64,000 nucleotides of DNA from Lachnospiraceae bacterium (GTDB lineage: Bacteria > Bacillota_A > Clostridia > Lachnospirales > Lachnospiraceae): positions 8,301-72,300 of the forward strand of contig JAFZQP010000045.1 of assembly GCA_017620345.1 (NCBI GenBank). Reading direction: 5' to 3'. Position 1 is the first letter of the stretch. Each line of letters starts with the position of its first letter. Of this stretch, positions 17,002-25,833 are shown in pieces. Made by a program: the position numbers and the translations under genes. Under the pieces are notes generated by a model. It was not told the origin of the DNA. It did no database searches and saw nothing but the letters and a program-made list of their open reading frames with translations.

Positions 17002-19158
17002 TCAATGTCTTCGTCTGTCATTTGAATCACTGTAAAACAGGCGTTTTTCTTCATACATCCTCTTATCCGCCTCTATCTTCCGTGAATTATAATCCGGATC
17101 CGGGAACTGCGCAAAGGAAATGCCGATCGCCACATGGATATTCTTCTCGGCGATCCTCTTCCTTACCTCATCTATCTTGTCCTCGAAAGTCTGCCTGTAA
17201 TCATCATAGGAATAAACAGCAAATTCATCGCCGCCCATCCTGTATACATTATCGCGTCCAAATACCTCTGAAAGAATGGACGCTACATTCTTTATCATCC
17301 TGTCTCCGGCCTCATGTCCTTCGTTATCGTTCACGGACTTCAATCCGTTGACATCACACATGGCAAAGCCGTATGGACGTGAAGTATCAAGGCTTTCCTT
17401 CTCAAATTCGCGAAGAGCCCTTCTGTTTCCAACTTCCGTGAGGGCATCATGGTAACTGTAGTCCACCAGCTGTTTCTGGCTGTCCCTTCGGGATACGATA
17501 GATGACAGAAAGAACATCAGAAGTCTTATGATCTCGGATATCTCTTCCATCATCTCCGTCGGCGGGTTATCAACACCGAAGAATCCTATATATACACCAT
17601 CGATGATAAGCGGTCCTGTGACCAGTGTATTGATACCCTGCGGTTTTAAGACCTGATACATGTTTTCATTGACTTCACGGTATTTCTCGATATCATATAT
17701 CAGAACATGCCCGCCCTTTTTATACTCATCATACCACGAATCAATGACTCCTTCGTATTTCACTCCTTTGAGATTGTCTATCTCCGGTGTCACACCTTTG
17801 GCACAATACTCGTAAGTGTTGTCGAACGTCCCGTCCTCCATGTCCTCAAAAATGTAGGCGCGATCGGCATGAAGTTCCGTACACAGATACTTAAGAACTT
17901 TATTGATCCTGTCATCCGGATCCATGGCATCCATTGTGTATTGGAGAAGATGATTTACAAAGCGATCCCTCTCAAGTGATCTTTTCTCTTTGGTCCACCA
18001 TTCGAATATCTGAAATCCCATAAACATGAAGAATATTACAAGTCCGAATCTGAACCAGCTGCCGTGCCATATGGATCCCCTCTTGGCCACCAAATACCTG
18101 CACATGTCAACGAACGAGGTAATGGCAAATACCGCCGCACCGAGATAAAAATATCTCAGGTAGGACGACAGATCATTTTTGCGGCAGTATCTCTCGTTAT
18201 CAATGAGCATTATCAGCAGCCACAGCAGCTGGGAAATATATGAAAAATAGATCAGCGGGACCATCCTGTGCATATCAACGCCGTACACATATCTTGCCAG
18301 CAGAAGAGCCCCGAAGCAGACTATCGTGGTGCCAAATGACAGATACAGGTATATACGCTTTTGCTGCTTTGTTTTGGAATCGACAAAATAGATCATCGGA
18401 AATCCGGCCAGATGCAGTACCCCGTAAACAATTTCACGTGATAAATATGTGCACCCGGTAAGCAGCTGCGGCAATCCCGTATCACACAGGCTCCAGAATC
18501 CGAAAAGGACCGCGGACAGTCCCAGTGCCCAAAGCGACCTCGTGATCGTGCCCCTATGGGGCGTTGCAAAATAGAAGGCTATGACGACCACGCCGAATAT
18601 GATCATCAGTATGGACAGGTTCATCCCGGTGATATTGCGTCTCACAACGGCATACCTGTACAACTCTTCGGCCCCGTAGCTCATCTCGTTGATGCGCCCG
18701 CTCAGTCCGTCGTCAAATACAGTCTCTGCCTCTATACGCATCGTTCTGCCTTCATCCTTGGTCCCCAGACCTATCATATGATATGATATACCGTCTCCGG
18801 TACCTGTAAGATTTTCATGCGTATCAAAAGAATAGACAGTCTCGTCATCTACGTATACCGTAAACTTAAGATTGCTCGTGGAAAAATATACCGCATCGGT
18901 TTCAAGCATCGTATCCGGGAGAGTCCTGGACGCGACAAAACCTCCGCCGAACTGTGCGGCGGAAATATCATCTATACTTACAGACTCGCCCGTATCAAGT
19001 ATCCAGTCCTGTGCAAAATCATGTTCGCGAAGCTTGGCATCGGCATGCCAAAACTCCTGCAGATCGGTACCGAATAAAATACGATACAGAAAAAGGACCA
19101 GAATGATAAAGTAAACTGTCAAAATACATTTTACAAGTTTTCCGGGATATGATCTCAT
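17002..19158 (-). CDS. 7TM receptor-GAF diguanylate cyclase
   Basis: A 718-residue membrane protein: signal anchor, extracytoplasmic beta domain (about 45-170; contains VYVDDETVYSFD), seven membrane segments (about 175-390), GAF-like domain (about 400-555), and a C-terminal GGDEF domain with an intact MGGDEFAVY motif at about 642-646 and the upstream CDVNGLKSVND substrate block. It should synthesise c-di-GMP at the membrane in response to an outside ligand. No RxxD inhibitory site is visible at the usual place. First gene of the four-gene signalling operon; ATG at 19158 with GAGG five bases upstream (TTG at 19161 possible). Confidence 0.9.
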   Translation of the reverse strand: MRSYPGKLVKCILTVYFIILVLFLYRILFGTDLQEFWHADAKLREHDFAQDWILDTGESVSIDDISAAQFGGGFVASRTLPDTMLETDAVYFSTSNLKFTVYVDDETVYSFDTHENLTGTGDGISYHMIGLGTKDEGRTMRIEAETVFDDGLSGRINEMSYGAEELYRYAVVRRNITGMNLSILMIIFGVVVIAFYFATPHRGTITRSLWALGLSAVLFGFWSLCDTGLPQLLTGCTYLSREIVYGVLHLAGFPMIYFVDSKTKQQKRIYLYLSFGTTIVCFGALLLARYVYGVDMHRMVPLIYFSYISQLLWLLIMLIDNERYCRKNDLSSYLRYFYLGAAVFAITSFVDMCRYLVAKRGSIWHGSWFRFGLVIFFMFMGFQIFEWWTKEKRSLERDRFVNHLLQYTMDAMDPDDRINKVLKYLCTELHADRAYIFEDMEDGTFDNTYEYCAKGVTPEIDNLKGVKYEGVIDSWYDEYKKGGHVLIYDIEKYREVNENMYQVLKPQGINTLVTGPLIIDGVYIGFFGVDNPPTEMMEEISEIIRLLMFFLSSIVSRRDSQKQLVDYSYHDALTEVGNRRALREFEKESLDTSRPYGFAMCDVNGLKSVNDNEGHEAGDRMIKNVASILSEVFGRDNVYRMGGDEFAVYSYDDYRQTFEDKIDEVRKRIAEKNIHVAIGISFAQFPDPDYNSRKIEADKRMYEEKRLFYSDSNDRRRH

Positions 19159-19190
19159 CAAAACCTCTTATCTTCTTTACTTTATCAATA

Positions 19191-19220
19191 ATCTTACCGT
19201 GTTTTACCGGTCAGCGTCAA
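19191..19220 (-). promoter_or_regulatory. Possible promoter of the receptor-kinase operon
   Basis: Minus-strand TTGACG (19215-19220), 18-base spacer, TAAGAT (19191-19196), in the 65-base gap between the aminotransferase gene and the first receptor gene. The -10 matches consensus at only four of six positions. Confidence 0.35.
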
Positions 19221-19223
19221 CAA

Positions 19224-20321
19224 TTATCGCTTATATGCGTTAACGGCTTCTATTACTTTGGTGATCTCGTCATCATCCATGTATTCCATCATCGGAAGCG
19301 TGACGATATGCGCACACAGATCTTCCGTTATCGGATGATCTCCTTCTTTGTATCCGAACTTTTCCGTCATGCACGGCTGCAGATACGGCGGTGTTCGCCA
19401 TGATATATCCGTTGCTATGTCCCTGTCCGACATGTACTGTCTGAACCCTTCCTGATCGTCGGCACGGACTATGAACTGATACCATGTATGCTCGCACCCG
19501 TCGGCTGTCTTCGGAAGTTCTATAAGAGGATTATCCATTTCTTTAAGATAACGTTCTGCGATATGACGCCTGTTTGCAAGAAGTGTATCCATATGAGACA
19601 GCCTTACACGCAGCAATCCTGCCTGCAGTTCGTCAAGTCTCATGTTGTAACCTATCGCGATATTATGATATCTCCTGTCACTTCCGTAATTGCGCAACAC
19701 CTTCACTCTGTCGGTTATGGCCGGATCCGTTGACACAACCGCTCCTCCGTCTCCGAAACATCCGAGATTCTTGGTCGGATAAAAGCTGAAGAATGAAACC
19801 TTTCCGAACAGTCCGGTATTGACTCCTTTATAAGGAGCAAAATGCGACTGCGCACAGTCTTCGAACAGATCAAGTCCGTATTTTTTACACTCCGAAATGA
19901 CAGGATCCATACGGGTTGCCTGCCCGTACAGGTGCGTTACGAGAACGGCTTTGGTCTTAGGTGTTACGGCAGCTGCGATATTTGCCGCATCAAGCTGATA
20001 ATACTCATCCGGCTCCACGAACACCGGAATTGCCCCGCACTGAAGTATCCCGAGCATAGTTGCGATATAACCGTTCGCCTGAACTATTATCTCATCTCCC
20101 TCTCCTATGCCCGCAGCCTCAAGGCCAAGCGTTATCGCATCAAGTCCGTTATCAACGCCCGCGCAGTAACAGTTCCCGAGTCGCTTTGCAAATTCTTCTT
20201 CAAAGGCCGAAACTTCCTTACCGAGAATGTACCAGCCGCTTCTTAGAACCTCAAGCGCCTTATCCTCATATTCCTTCTGATACAGCCTGAATCCTCTTCC
20301 GAGATCATTTATCGGTATCAT
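19224..20321 (-). CDS. DegT/DnrJ/EryC1 family PLP-dependent sugar aminotransferase
   Basis: Fold-type I PLP enzyme that aminates a nucleotide-linked keto sugar. The 365 residues show the PLP-lysine block FYPTKNLGCFGDGG (Lys184) and the ring-stacking or pyridine-binding EDCAQSHFA (Asp155), both typical of FdtB/QdtB/DesV-like enzymes. It is the last gene of the glycan operon, overlapping the polytopic protein gene by 17 bases, with AAGGAG six to seven bases before the ATG. The natural substrate cannot be told from sequence; no nucleotide-sugar dehydratase is in the window, so the keto sugar must be made elsewhere. Confidence 0.93.
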   Translation of the reverse strand: MIPINDLGRGFRLYQKEYEDKALEVLRSGWYILGKEVSAFEEEFAKRLGNCYCAGVDNGLDAITLGLEAAGIGEGDEIIVQANGYIATMLGILQCGAIPVFVEPDEYYQLDAANIAAAVTPKTKAVLVTHLYGQATRMDPVISECKKYGLDLFEDCAQSHFAPYKGVNTGLFGKVSFFSFYPTKNLGCFGDGGAVVSTDPAITDRVKVLRNYGSDRRYHNIAIGYNMRLDELQAGLLRVRLSHMDTLLANRRHIAERYLKEMDNPLIELPKTADGCEHTWYQFIVRADDQEGFRQYMSDRDIATDISWRTPPYLQPCMTEKFGYKEGDHPITEDLCAHIVTLPMMEYMDDDEITKVIEAVNAYKR

Positions 20322-22092
20322 CCTGTTCTCCTTTACTGTCTGTATTCTTCGGTCTGAAATAGACCTTTCCGCACTTTACAACTGTTTCTTCAAAGCCGTT
20401 GTCCCTTATATAATCCTTCCAGTACTGCCCCATCTCGTCAAGATTCGGCTCATGATCATCATCGACATCTCCCGATGCATCATATGATCCGTACCGGCTG
20501 TCGAGTACTATTATAACATCCGGTACCGAAGTTTTGTGAGTTTCATAATAAAGATCAAGCTGCTCATCGGTAAATGCTGTTGTTCTCCACGTCGACGGAA
20601 ATCCGCAGTCAAGGCGCGATACGGCATATCCCCACGGCAGTATCTTGGAGAACATGACGTTTCCGTTCGGATTGCCGCTTACCGGTTCGATATCATCCGT
20701 GTTCAGGCAGTACTCATCAAGCATCTCATATATATCAACATACTGTGACAGATGTTCATCCGTCGTATACAGCCCCTTTGCCACTCCGGTCGGAATGATT
20801 CTCGTAAGCTGCCCTATCGGCGCATCACGATAAACATTCGTAAACCTTAATGCAACCGTTATTACAAGGCAAACCACACACGCGGCCGCCGCAGAGGCTG
20901 TCGCAAGCTTTTGATACCATATCCCCTGCCCCATGCCGGCGCGTATATAGTCACAGACCGCGCACAGACATGCACTTACAGCCACCGACAGACCAAGGGC
21001 TATGACATAGAGAAAATCACTTGATGTGAAGCTGTATATGACCGACACAAGTCCTGCCGGGATGACCATCATCCAAAACAGCGTATGATTTTTCTTCTCC
21101 GAAACAAAAAATACGGGCAACGCGAACAGGAAAAACGCCACATGAACATATCCCGTGTGCCCGAATGATATTACAGCCATTATCGCAAACAGGACCGTAT
21201 CCGCAAACACGATTATATCGCAAAACGGATGCTTCTTAAGAAACCTGCCTGATACAAACGACAGGGCGATCAATATGTACGACGCATACGTATACATACC
21301 GAACACATCCATAAGACACCTGTGCGGCTTACGGATAAAATACCCCAGTGATTCGTTATGCTCATTATCAACGAGAACCTTCGGAAGAACATCTGTCAGA
21401 TATCCGATATCAACATGCAAAAACAGCCAGATCGCAAACAGCACTGCGGGGATCGCAACGCCGATCACGGTATAGATGATAACAGTCCGCAGTGTTTTGC
21501 TTTTCTTAACGATAAGTAAAATGACCGCTCCCAGCATGACCGGGACGTAGCCGATCACAAAAGCAGGCATACAGAGCACCGAAAGCGCCGTAAGGACGCC
21601 TGCTAAGATCAGTACGCCGCGTCTGGCCGAATCCCTGCAGTCGTATATCAGTATCAGCGCAGCCATGAGCAGCACGGTCGATAGCATGTAGTATGAGAAA
21701 GTAGCATTATTAAGATGTGCATAGCACATTATGAATATCGCCGCGCCGAGCCCTACATATCGGGGATATTCTTTTTCAAGTACGCGGTAATACAGAATCG
21801 CAACTGCTGTACAAAGGAGCAGATACAATATCCGAAAATAGAGTATCACTCCTGCGTTTGATCCGGTCACAGCCACGAAAAGTGCATAGAAAGGAAGCAT
21901 TACGACTGACGACATCTGGGTCCTGAACCACTCATCGACGAGCGGTATCTGCCCTCTGTAGAAACGATCGCATGTCGATACATAAAAGCTCTCATCCGTC
22001 CAGCAAAAACCCATAAAGCTTCGCCATGTAAGACAGAGAAAGCAGAAAAGCATGCATATGTAGACATAGTTCTTCCTGATGAATTTGATCAT
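20305..22092 (-). CDS. Polytopic membrane protein, GT-C glycosyltransferase-like
   Basis: A 595-residue protein with about eleven membrane segments in the first 430 residues and a soluble C-terminal domain. An acidic TDESFY motif follows the first membrane segment, where PMT/ArnT-like GT-C enzymes place their catalytic acidic residues in the first extracytoplasmic loop. Together with a GT2 and small flippase-like proteins directly upstream, this suggests transfer of a polyprenyl-phosphate-linked sugar outside the membrane. I do not recognise the exact family. The ATG at 22092 follows the upstream stop by 8 bases; a TTG at 22104 overlapping that stop is an alternative, and neither has a clear ribosome site. 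Confidence 0.65.
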   Translation of the reverse strand: MIKFIRKNYVYICMLFCFLCLTWRSFMGFCWTDESFYVSTCDRFYRGQIPLVDEWFRTQMSSVVMLPFYALFVAVTGSNAGVILYFRILYLLLCTAVAILYYRVLEKEYPRYVGLGAAIFIMCYAHLNNATFSYYMLSTVLLMAALILIYDCRDSARRGVLILAGVLTALSVLCMPAFVIGYVPVMLGAVILLIVKKSKTLRTVIIYTVIGVAIPAVLFAIWLFLHVDIGYLTDVLPKVLVDNEHNESLGYFIRKPHRCLMDVFGMYTYASYILIALSFVSGRFLKKHPFCDIIVFADTVLFAIMAVISFGHTGYVHVAFFLFALPVFFVSEKKNHTLFWMMVIPAGLVSVIYSFTSSDFLYVIALGLSVAVSACLCAVCDYIRAGMGQGIWYQKLATASAAAACVVCLVITVALRFTNVYRDAPIGQLTRIIPTGVAKGLYTTDEHLSQYVDIYEMLDEYCLNTDDIEPVSGNPNGNVMFSKILPWGYAVSRLDCGFPSTWRTTAFTDEQLDLYYETHKTSVPDVIIVLDSRYGSYDASGDVDDDHEPNLDEMGQYWKDYIRDNGFEETVVKCGKVYFRPKNTDSKGEQDDTDK

Positions 22093-22100
22093 ATGTACGG

Positions 22101-22436
22101 TCAAACAGCCACGATGATGACTCCGCTTATCACAAGAGCCATACCGAGGAGCTTTTGTTTGGATATCTTCTCCCTGAGTATTATGCGTCCGAGAACAGTA
22201 ACAAAAACATAACCGCTTGCTTCAAGCATTGCTCCGACAGACAACGGAACAACCTTGTAACAGTATACCGTGAGCAGTGTTGCCAGAAAGAATATGGCAT
22301 ATGCACTTATTACCCTTACGTTTAGATATTCAAATATCCACGAACTGTACTTCCTTCTTGCCGCGATCTTCAGAAGTATCTGCGAAAATGCGGATATCAG
22401 CGACGAAGCAAGGAATATGATGATATACACACTCAT
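22101..22436 (-). CDS. Small four-TM SMR/EamA-type transporter (ArnE/ArnF-like flippase subunit)
   Basis: A 111-residue protein with four membrane segments, Lys/Arg-rich loops and the DMT-superfamily pattern VGAMLEASGYVFVTVLGRIILREKIS. Relatives in glycan clusters (ArnE/F, GtrA-like partners) flip polyprenyl-phosphate monosaccharides. Location between a GT2 gene (ATGA overlap) and a GT-C-like gene fits that role better than multidrug export. It has no obvious second subunit adjacent, but another EamA-like protein is encoded at 27420-27815 in the same operon. Confidence 0.75.
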   Translation of the reverse strand: MSVYIIIFLASSLISAFSQILLKIAARRKYSSWIFEYLNVRVISAYAIFFLATLLTVYCYKVVPLSVGAMLEASGYVFVTVLGRIILREKISKQKLLGMALVISGVIIVAV

Positions 22437-23374
22437 TCTTTTTCGGACCTTCTTGTATCATTTACCGTGTCCACGATGAACACGGGTCTCTTTCTTGTAG
22501 CATCGAGCGCTCTCCACAGATACTCTCCGAGTATCCCGAGCATCAGCAGTATCATCCCCGCCGAGAACAACACAAGGCACATAAGTGTCGACCATCCTCT
22601 TACCGGTGCGCCGGAATTAAAATATTCAATGATGACACCGATGATCCATATAAATGCCAGCGCTGCCATTGCCACTCCGAGTCCCGACATGAACTTGATC
22701 GGGAAATATGAAAAACTCATCATGGAATCTATAACAAGCTTTATCTTCTTGGACATCGTCCAGCGTGATCTTCCGACCTCTCTGTCCTTCCTGTGAAAAT
22801 ACACATTATCGGACTTAAATCCCATCCAGAGCACCTGCAGAGAAAGTGATGAATTCTTTTCATCAAGGCGGAGCAGAACCTCTATCGCCTGGCGGTCAAG
22901 AAGATAACAGTCAAATCCTCCCTTGGGCATCTTCTTATCTATGACCGATCTTACGATCGAATAATACAGATTGGCGAAGAATTTCTTAACCGCGGGCTCA
23001 TCACGCTCCTGCCGGACGGCCAGAACCACCTTGTTACCCTCTTTCCATTTTTCATACATCCGGACTATGAGTTCGGAATCTTCCTGAAGATCCGCCTGTT
23101 TTGTCACAGCGCAGTCACCCGTACAGTTTGAAAGTCCCGCGAGCAACGCCGCATGCTCCCCGAAATTACGGGACAGTCTGACACACTTGACGTTCTCATC
23201 AAGGTCCCTGATCTTATTCATGACATCCCATGAATCATCGCCCGAGCCGTCATCGACCATTACGATCTCATAATCCCCGAGATCCGGCAGGATCTTTTCC
23301 TTCATGTCCTCGTACAGGAGCATAAGCGTATCCGCATTGTAATATACCGGAATGATTATAGATATTCTGCTCAT
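22433..23374 (-). CDS. GT2 family polyprenyl-phosphate glycosyltransferase
   Basis: A 313-residue GT-A glycosyltransferase with two C-terminal membrane segments. Visible are the N-terminal SIIIPVYYN strand, MVDDGSGDDSW, the KQADLQED acid motif where many relatives have DADLQDP, and the WTMSKKIKLVIDSMMSFS amphipathic region typical of GtrB/ArnC/dolichol-phosphate-mannose-synthase-like enzymes. These load a sugar from a nucleotide donor onto undecaprenyl phosphate. It starts 3 bases after the TPP-enzyme stop codon and overlaps the small flippase gene by 4 bases. Confidence 0.9.
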   Translation of the reverse strand: MSRISIIIPVYYNADTLMLLYEDMKEKILPDLGDYEIVMVDDGSGDDSWDVMNKIRDLDENVKCVRLSRNFGEHAALLAGLSNCTGDCAVTKQADLQEDSELIVRMYEKWKEGNKVVLAVRQERDEPAVKKFFANLYYSIVRSVIDKKMPKGGFDCYLLDRQAIEVLLRLDEKNSSLSLQVLWMGFKSDNVYFHRKDREVGRSRWTMSKKIKLVIDSMMSFSYFPIKFMSGLGVAMAALAFIWIIGVIIEYFNSGAPVRGWSTLMCLVLFSAGMILLMLGILGEYLWRALDATRKRPVFIVDTVNDTRRSEKE

Positions 23375-23377
23375 TGT

Positions 23378-25183
23378 TTATCCTTTCAGGTATTCTTTTA
23401 CCGATTCGTATTCTTCCTTCGGAAGGAACGGGAACATATCATCGTTGGCGGCACTTGTTATCGTACCGTCCGGATGCACCTTGGATGAAAGCTTCGGTTC
23501 AAAATTCTGTCTGTCATCAACGATCACATCAACAAGAACCGGTCCGGCAGTGTCCACTGCATCCCTAATCTTATCCCGCAGGCCTTCCTCACTTTCTATC
23601 CGTACATACGGGATCGAAAAAGCATATGCAACCTTTTCAAAATCCGGGAACGATATCCCGTTTCCGTCACACACGCCGATCAGTTTTCTTCCCGCAAAAA
23701 GATTCTGCTGCGTCTGTCTGATCGAATGATAGCCGTTATTGTTAAGTATGAATATCTTGATATTGATATTATTATAATAAACGGTCTGCAGCTCCTGAAT
23801 GTTCATCATAAAGCTTCCGTCACCGTCGAGACAGATCACGCGCTCCTTCCCTCTTGCTGTTGCCGCACCTATCGCTGCCGGAAATCCGTATCCCATCGCA
23901 GCACATCCCGAATTGGTAAAAAGCCGCTGATCCTTCTTAACAGCTGCTGCCTGAAATCCCATCACGCACGCCCCGCCGTTACCGGTAACGATCACGTCAC
24001 CTTCACCGAGCACATCATACAGTCCTTCAAGAAATACATAGGGATTGAGTTTATCCGTATGTCTGTAGCTGTCAAGCACAGCAGGATACCGGTCATTGAC
24101 GTCTTTGGCCCGTGCCAGCCATGCGCTGTGCATGCCGGGATCATAATCGCTTCTGCAGCCGAGCCTTGCCGTGATATCAGTCATCACATCAAGTACGTCT
24201 GCATGTACCGGCATATCGATATTTACCGTAGGTTTGCGAAGCTCGGCTTCATCTATATCAACTGCGATCTTGTATGCGTCCTTTGCAAATGCCAGCTTAT
24301 TGTAGCTGATCATCCTTATGTTCATCCTGCACCCGAGAACAAGCACAAGATCCGCACACTGGATGACAAAATTCCCGCCCCGAAGTCCTACGGTACCGGG
24401 CTTACCGCAAAAGAGCGGATCATCAGTCGGCATCAGATCGTGCGCATTCCAGGCAGTAAGAACGGGAATGCCAAGAGCTCCTGCACACTTCAGGAATTCA
24501 TCCCTTGCCCCGGCAACATTGATACCCGTGCCCGCAAGTATAACGGGACGTTTTGCTGCCATGATCCTGTCTATTATCTCATCAGTCTGTTTTTTGTCAT
24601 ATACCGGATCTTCATCTTCATCAGGCACGAAACCGTCAAGCTCATCCGGGTCTATAAGAGCCGCCTGTATGTCGAGCGGAACATCGATCCACACAGGGCC
24701 TTTCCTTCCGTTGTCACAAAGATACCATGCTTTTTCCATGTGGTATCTGATCGTATTTTTTTCAGTTACCATCACGGCATACTTTGTCATGTTCCTGACC
24801 GAGTCGACTATCTGGAACTCCTGGTCTCCGAGCTGACGCAGGGGAACATCGGTTGACCACGTCGTTGTCTCGCATTTAACCTGACCTGACACAACGAACA
24901 TCGGTATCGAATCCTGCCATGCACCGATCACTCCGGTTATGGCGTTCGTTCCTCCGGGTCCGCTCGTAACGCAAACCGGAGCAACCCTTCCAGTCAGTCT
25001 TGCATATCCTTCCGCTGCGATCGCACATGCCTGCTCATGATGGTTATATATACATCTAAGCCCTTCCCTGTGTCCGATGGCATCATCAAGATGCATCGCA
25101 CCGCCGCCGGTCACAAGGAACACATCGGTCACTCCTCTTTGTATGAAAAAATCAGCTATATATTCCGATACTTTCATTGTCAT
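23378..25183 (-). CDS. Thiamine-pyrophosphate enzyme, acetolactate-synthase-like
   Basis: A 601-residue three-domain TPP enzyme. The activating Glu50 lies in NHHEQACA; the central domain has the Rossmann-like VILAGTGINVAG; the C-terminal domain has the TPP motif GDGSFMMN followed by the conserved NNNGY. It is as close to acetolactate synthases as to sugar-modifying members such as YerE-type enzymes. There is no ilvN regulatory subunit or branched-chain gene nearby, while glycosyltransferases and an aldolase surround it, so carbon-chain branching of a sugar or decarboxylation of a sugar acid precursor is more likely. ATGA overlap with the upstream HAD gene. Confidence 0.87.
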   Translation of the reverse strand: MTMKVSEYIADFFIQRGVTDVFLVTGGGAMHLDDAIGHREGLRCIYNHHEQACAIAAEGYARLTGRVAPVCVTSGPGGTNAITGVIGAWQDSIPMFVVSGQVKCETTTWSTDVPLRQLGDQEFQIVDSVRNMTKYAVMVTEKNTIRYHMEKAWYLCDNGRKGPVWIDVPLDIQAALIDPDELDGFVPDEDEDPVYDKKQTDEIIDRIMAAKRPVILAGTGINVAGARDEFLKCAGALGIPVLTAWNAHDLMPTDDPLFCGKPGTVGLRGGNFVIQCADLVLVLGCRMNIRMISYNKLAFAKDAYKIAVDIDEAELRKPTVNIDMPVHADVLDVMTDITARLGCRSDYDPGMHSAWLARAKDVNDRYPAVLDSYRHTDKLNPYVFLEGLYDVLGEGDVIVTGNGGACVMGFQAAAVKKDQRLFTNSGCAAMGYGFPAAIGAATARGKERVICLDGDGSFMMNIQELQTVYYNNINIKIFILNNNGYHSIRQTQQNLFAGRKLIGVCDGNGISFPDFEKVAYAFSIPYVRIESEEGLRDKIRDAVDTAGPVLVDVIVDDRQNFEPKLSSKVHPDGTITSAANDDMFPFLPKEEYESVKEYLKG

Positions 25184-25833
25184 AACACATACCTCAGTAT
25201 CCCCTCAGGGCTGTCAGCGGATCCTATATTTGAAAACGCCTCCACATCTTTGGCGCTGCTAAAACCGAAGCCGTACGTTACTCCTACAAATGATACTCCG
25301 ATCTCTGAAGCTCCGATCGCATCATTATCACTGTCACCTGTCATCACGACTTGCGACCTGTCCGTTATGCCGAGACGCTCTATGGCATTTACTATTATAT
25401 CCTTCTTGGTCAGTTTCCCCGCAAAGTCGGATCCGCATATGGCATCCACTGCCCTGTCAAATCCGAAACCCGTCAGTATCTTTTCGGCATAGTCCTGTCT
25501 TTTATATGTTGCGACCGCCGTCTTAACACCTGCTTCCGAAAGCCTTTCGAGTGTCTCAAACATGCCATCATATGGTCTTGCAAGCATCAGATCATGGTCC
25601 TTGTATCTGTTTCTGAACACATCGGCAGCCCTGTCCGCCTCCTCTTTGTCCATTCCGTATACCCGGGCAAATGACTTCTGAATAGGAGGCCCGATAAATG
25701 TTCTGAGTACATCCTGCGGTATATCCGCAAGACCGAGTGTATTGATCGCATATGTTACGGAACTGAATATTCCCTCGGATGTATCAAGGAGCGTTCCGTC
25801 AAGATCAAAGATCACCGCTTTATAATGACTCAT
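25180..25833 (-). CDS. HAD-family phosphatase, phosphoglycolate-phosphatase-like
   Basis: A 217-residue HAD hydrolase with motif I FDLDGTLLD (Asp10/Asp12), a helical cap (about 18-85), motif II ATYKR, the Lys of KKDIIVNAI and motif III MTGDSDNDAIGA. Such enzymes remove phosphate from small phosphosugars. It is wedged between aldolase (14-base overlap) and TPP enzyme (4-base overlap), so the substrate is probably a phosphorylated product of that pathway. Confidence 0.9.
   Translation of the reverse strand: MSHYKAVIFDLDGTLLDTSEGIFSSVTYAINTLGLADIPQDVLRTFIGPPIQKSFARVYGMDKEEADRAADVFRNRYKDHDLMLARPYDGMFETLERLSEAGVKTAVATYKRQDYAEKILTGFGFDRAVDAICGSDFAGKLTKKDIIVNAIERLGITDRSQVVMTGDSDNDAIGASEIGVSFVGVTYGFGFSSAKDVEAFSNIGSADSPEGILRYVL

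Noticed and set aside
23726..24856. 376-codon plus-strand open frame opposite the TPP enzyme gene
   Set aside because: Antisense shadow: Cys/His/Tyr-rich translation with no domain, no ribosome site, and the minus strand encodes a complete enzyme.
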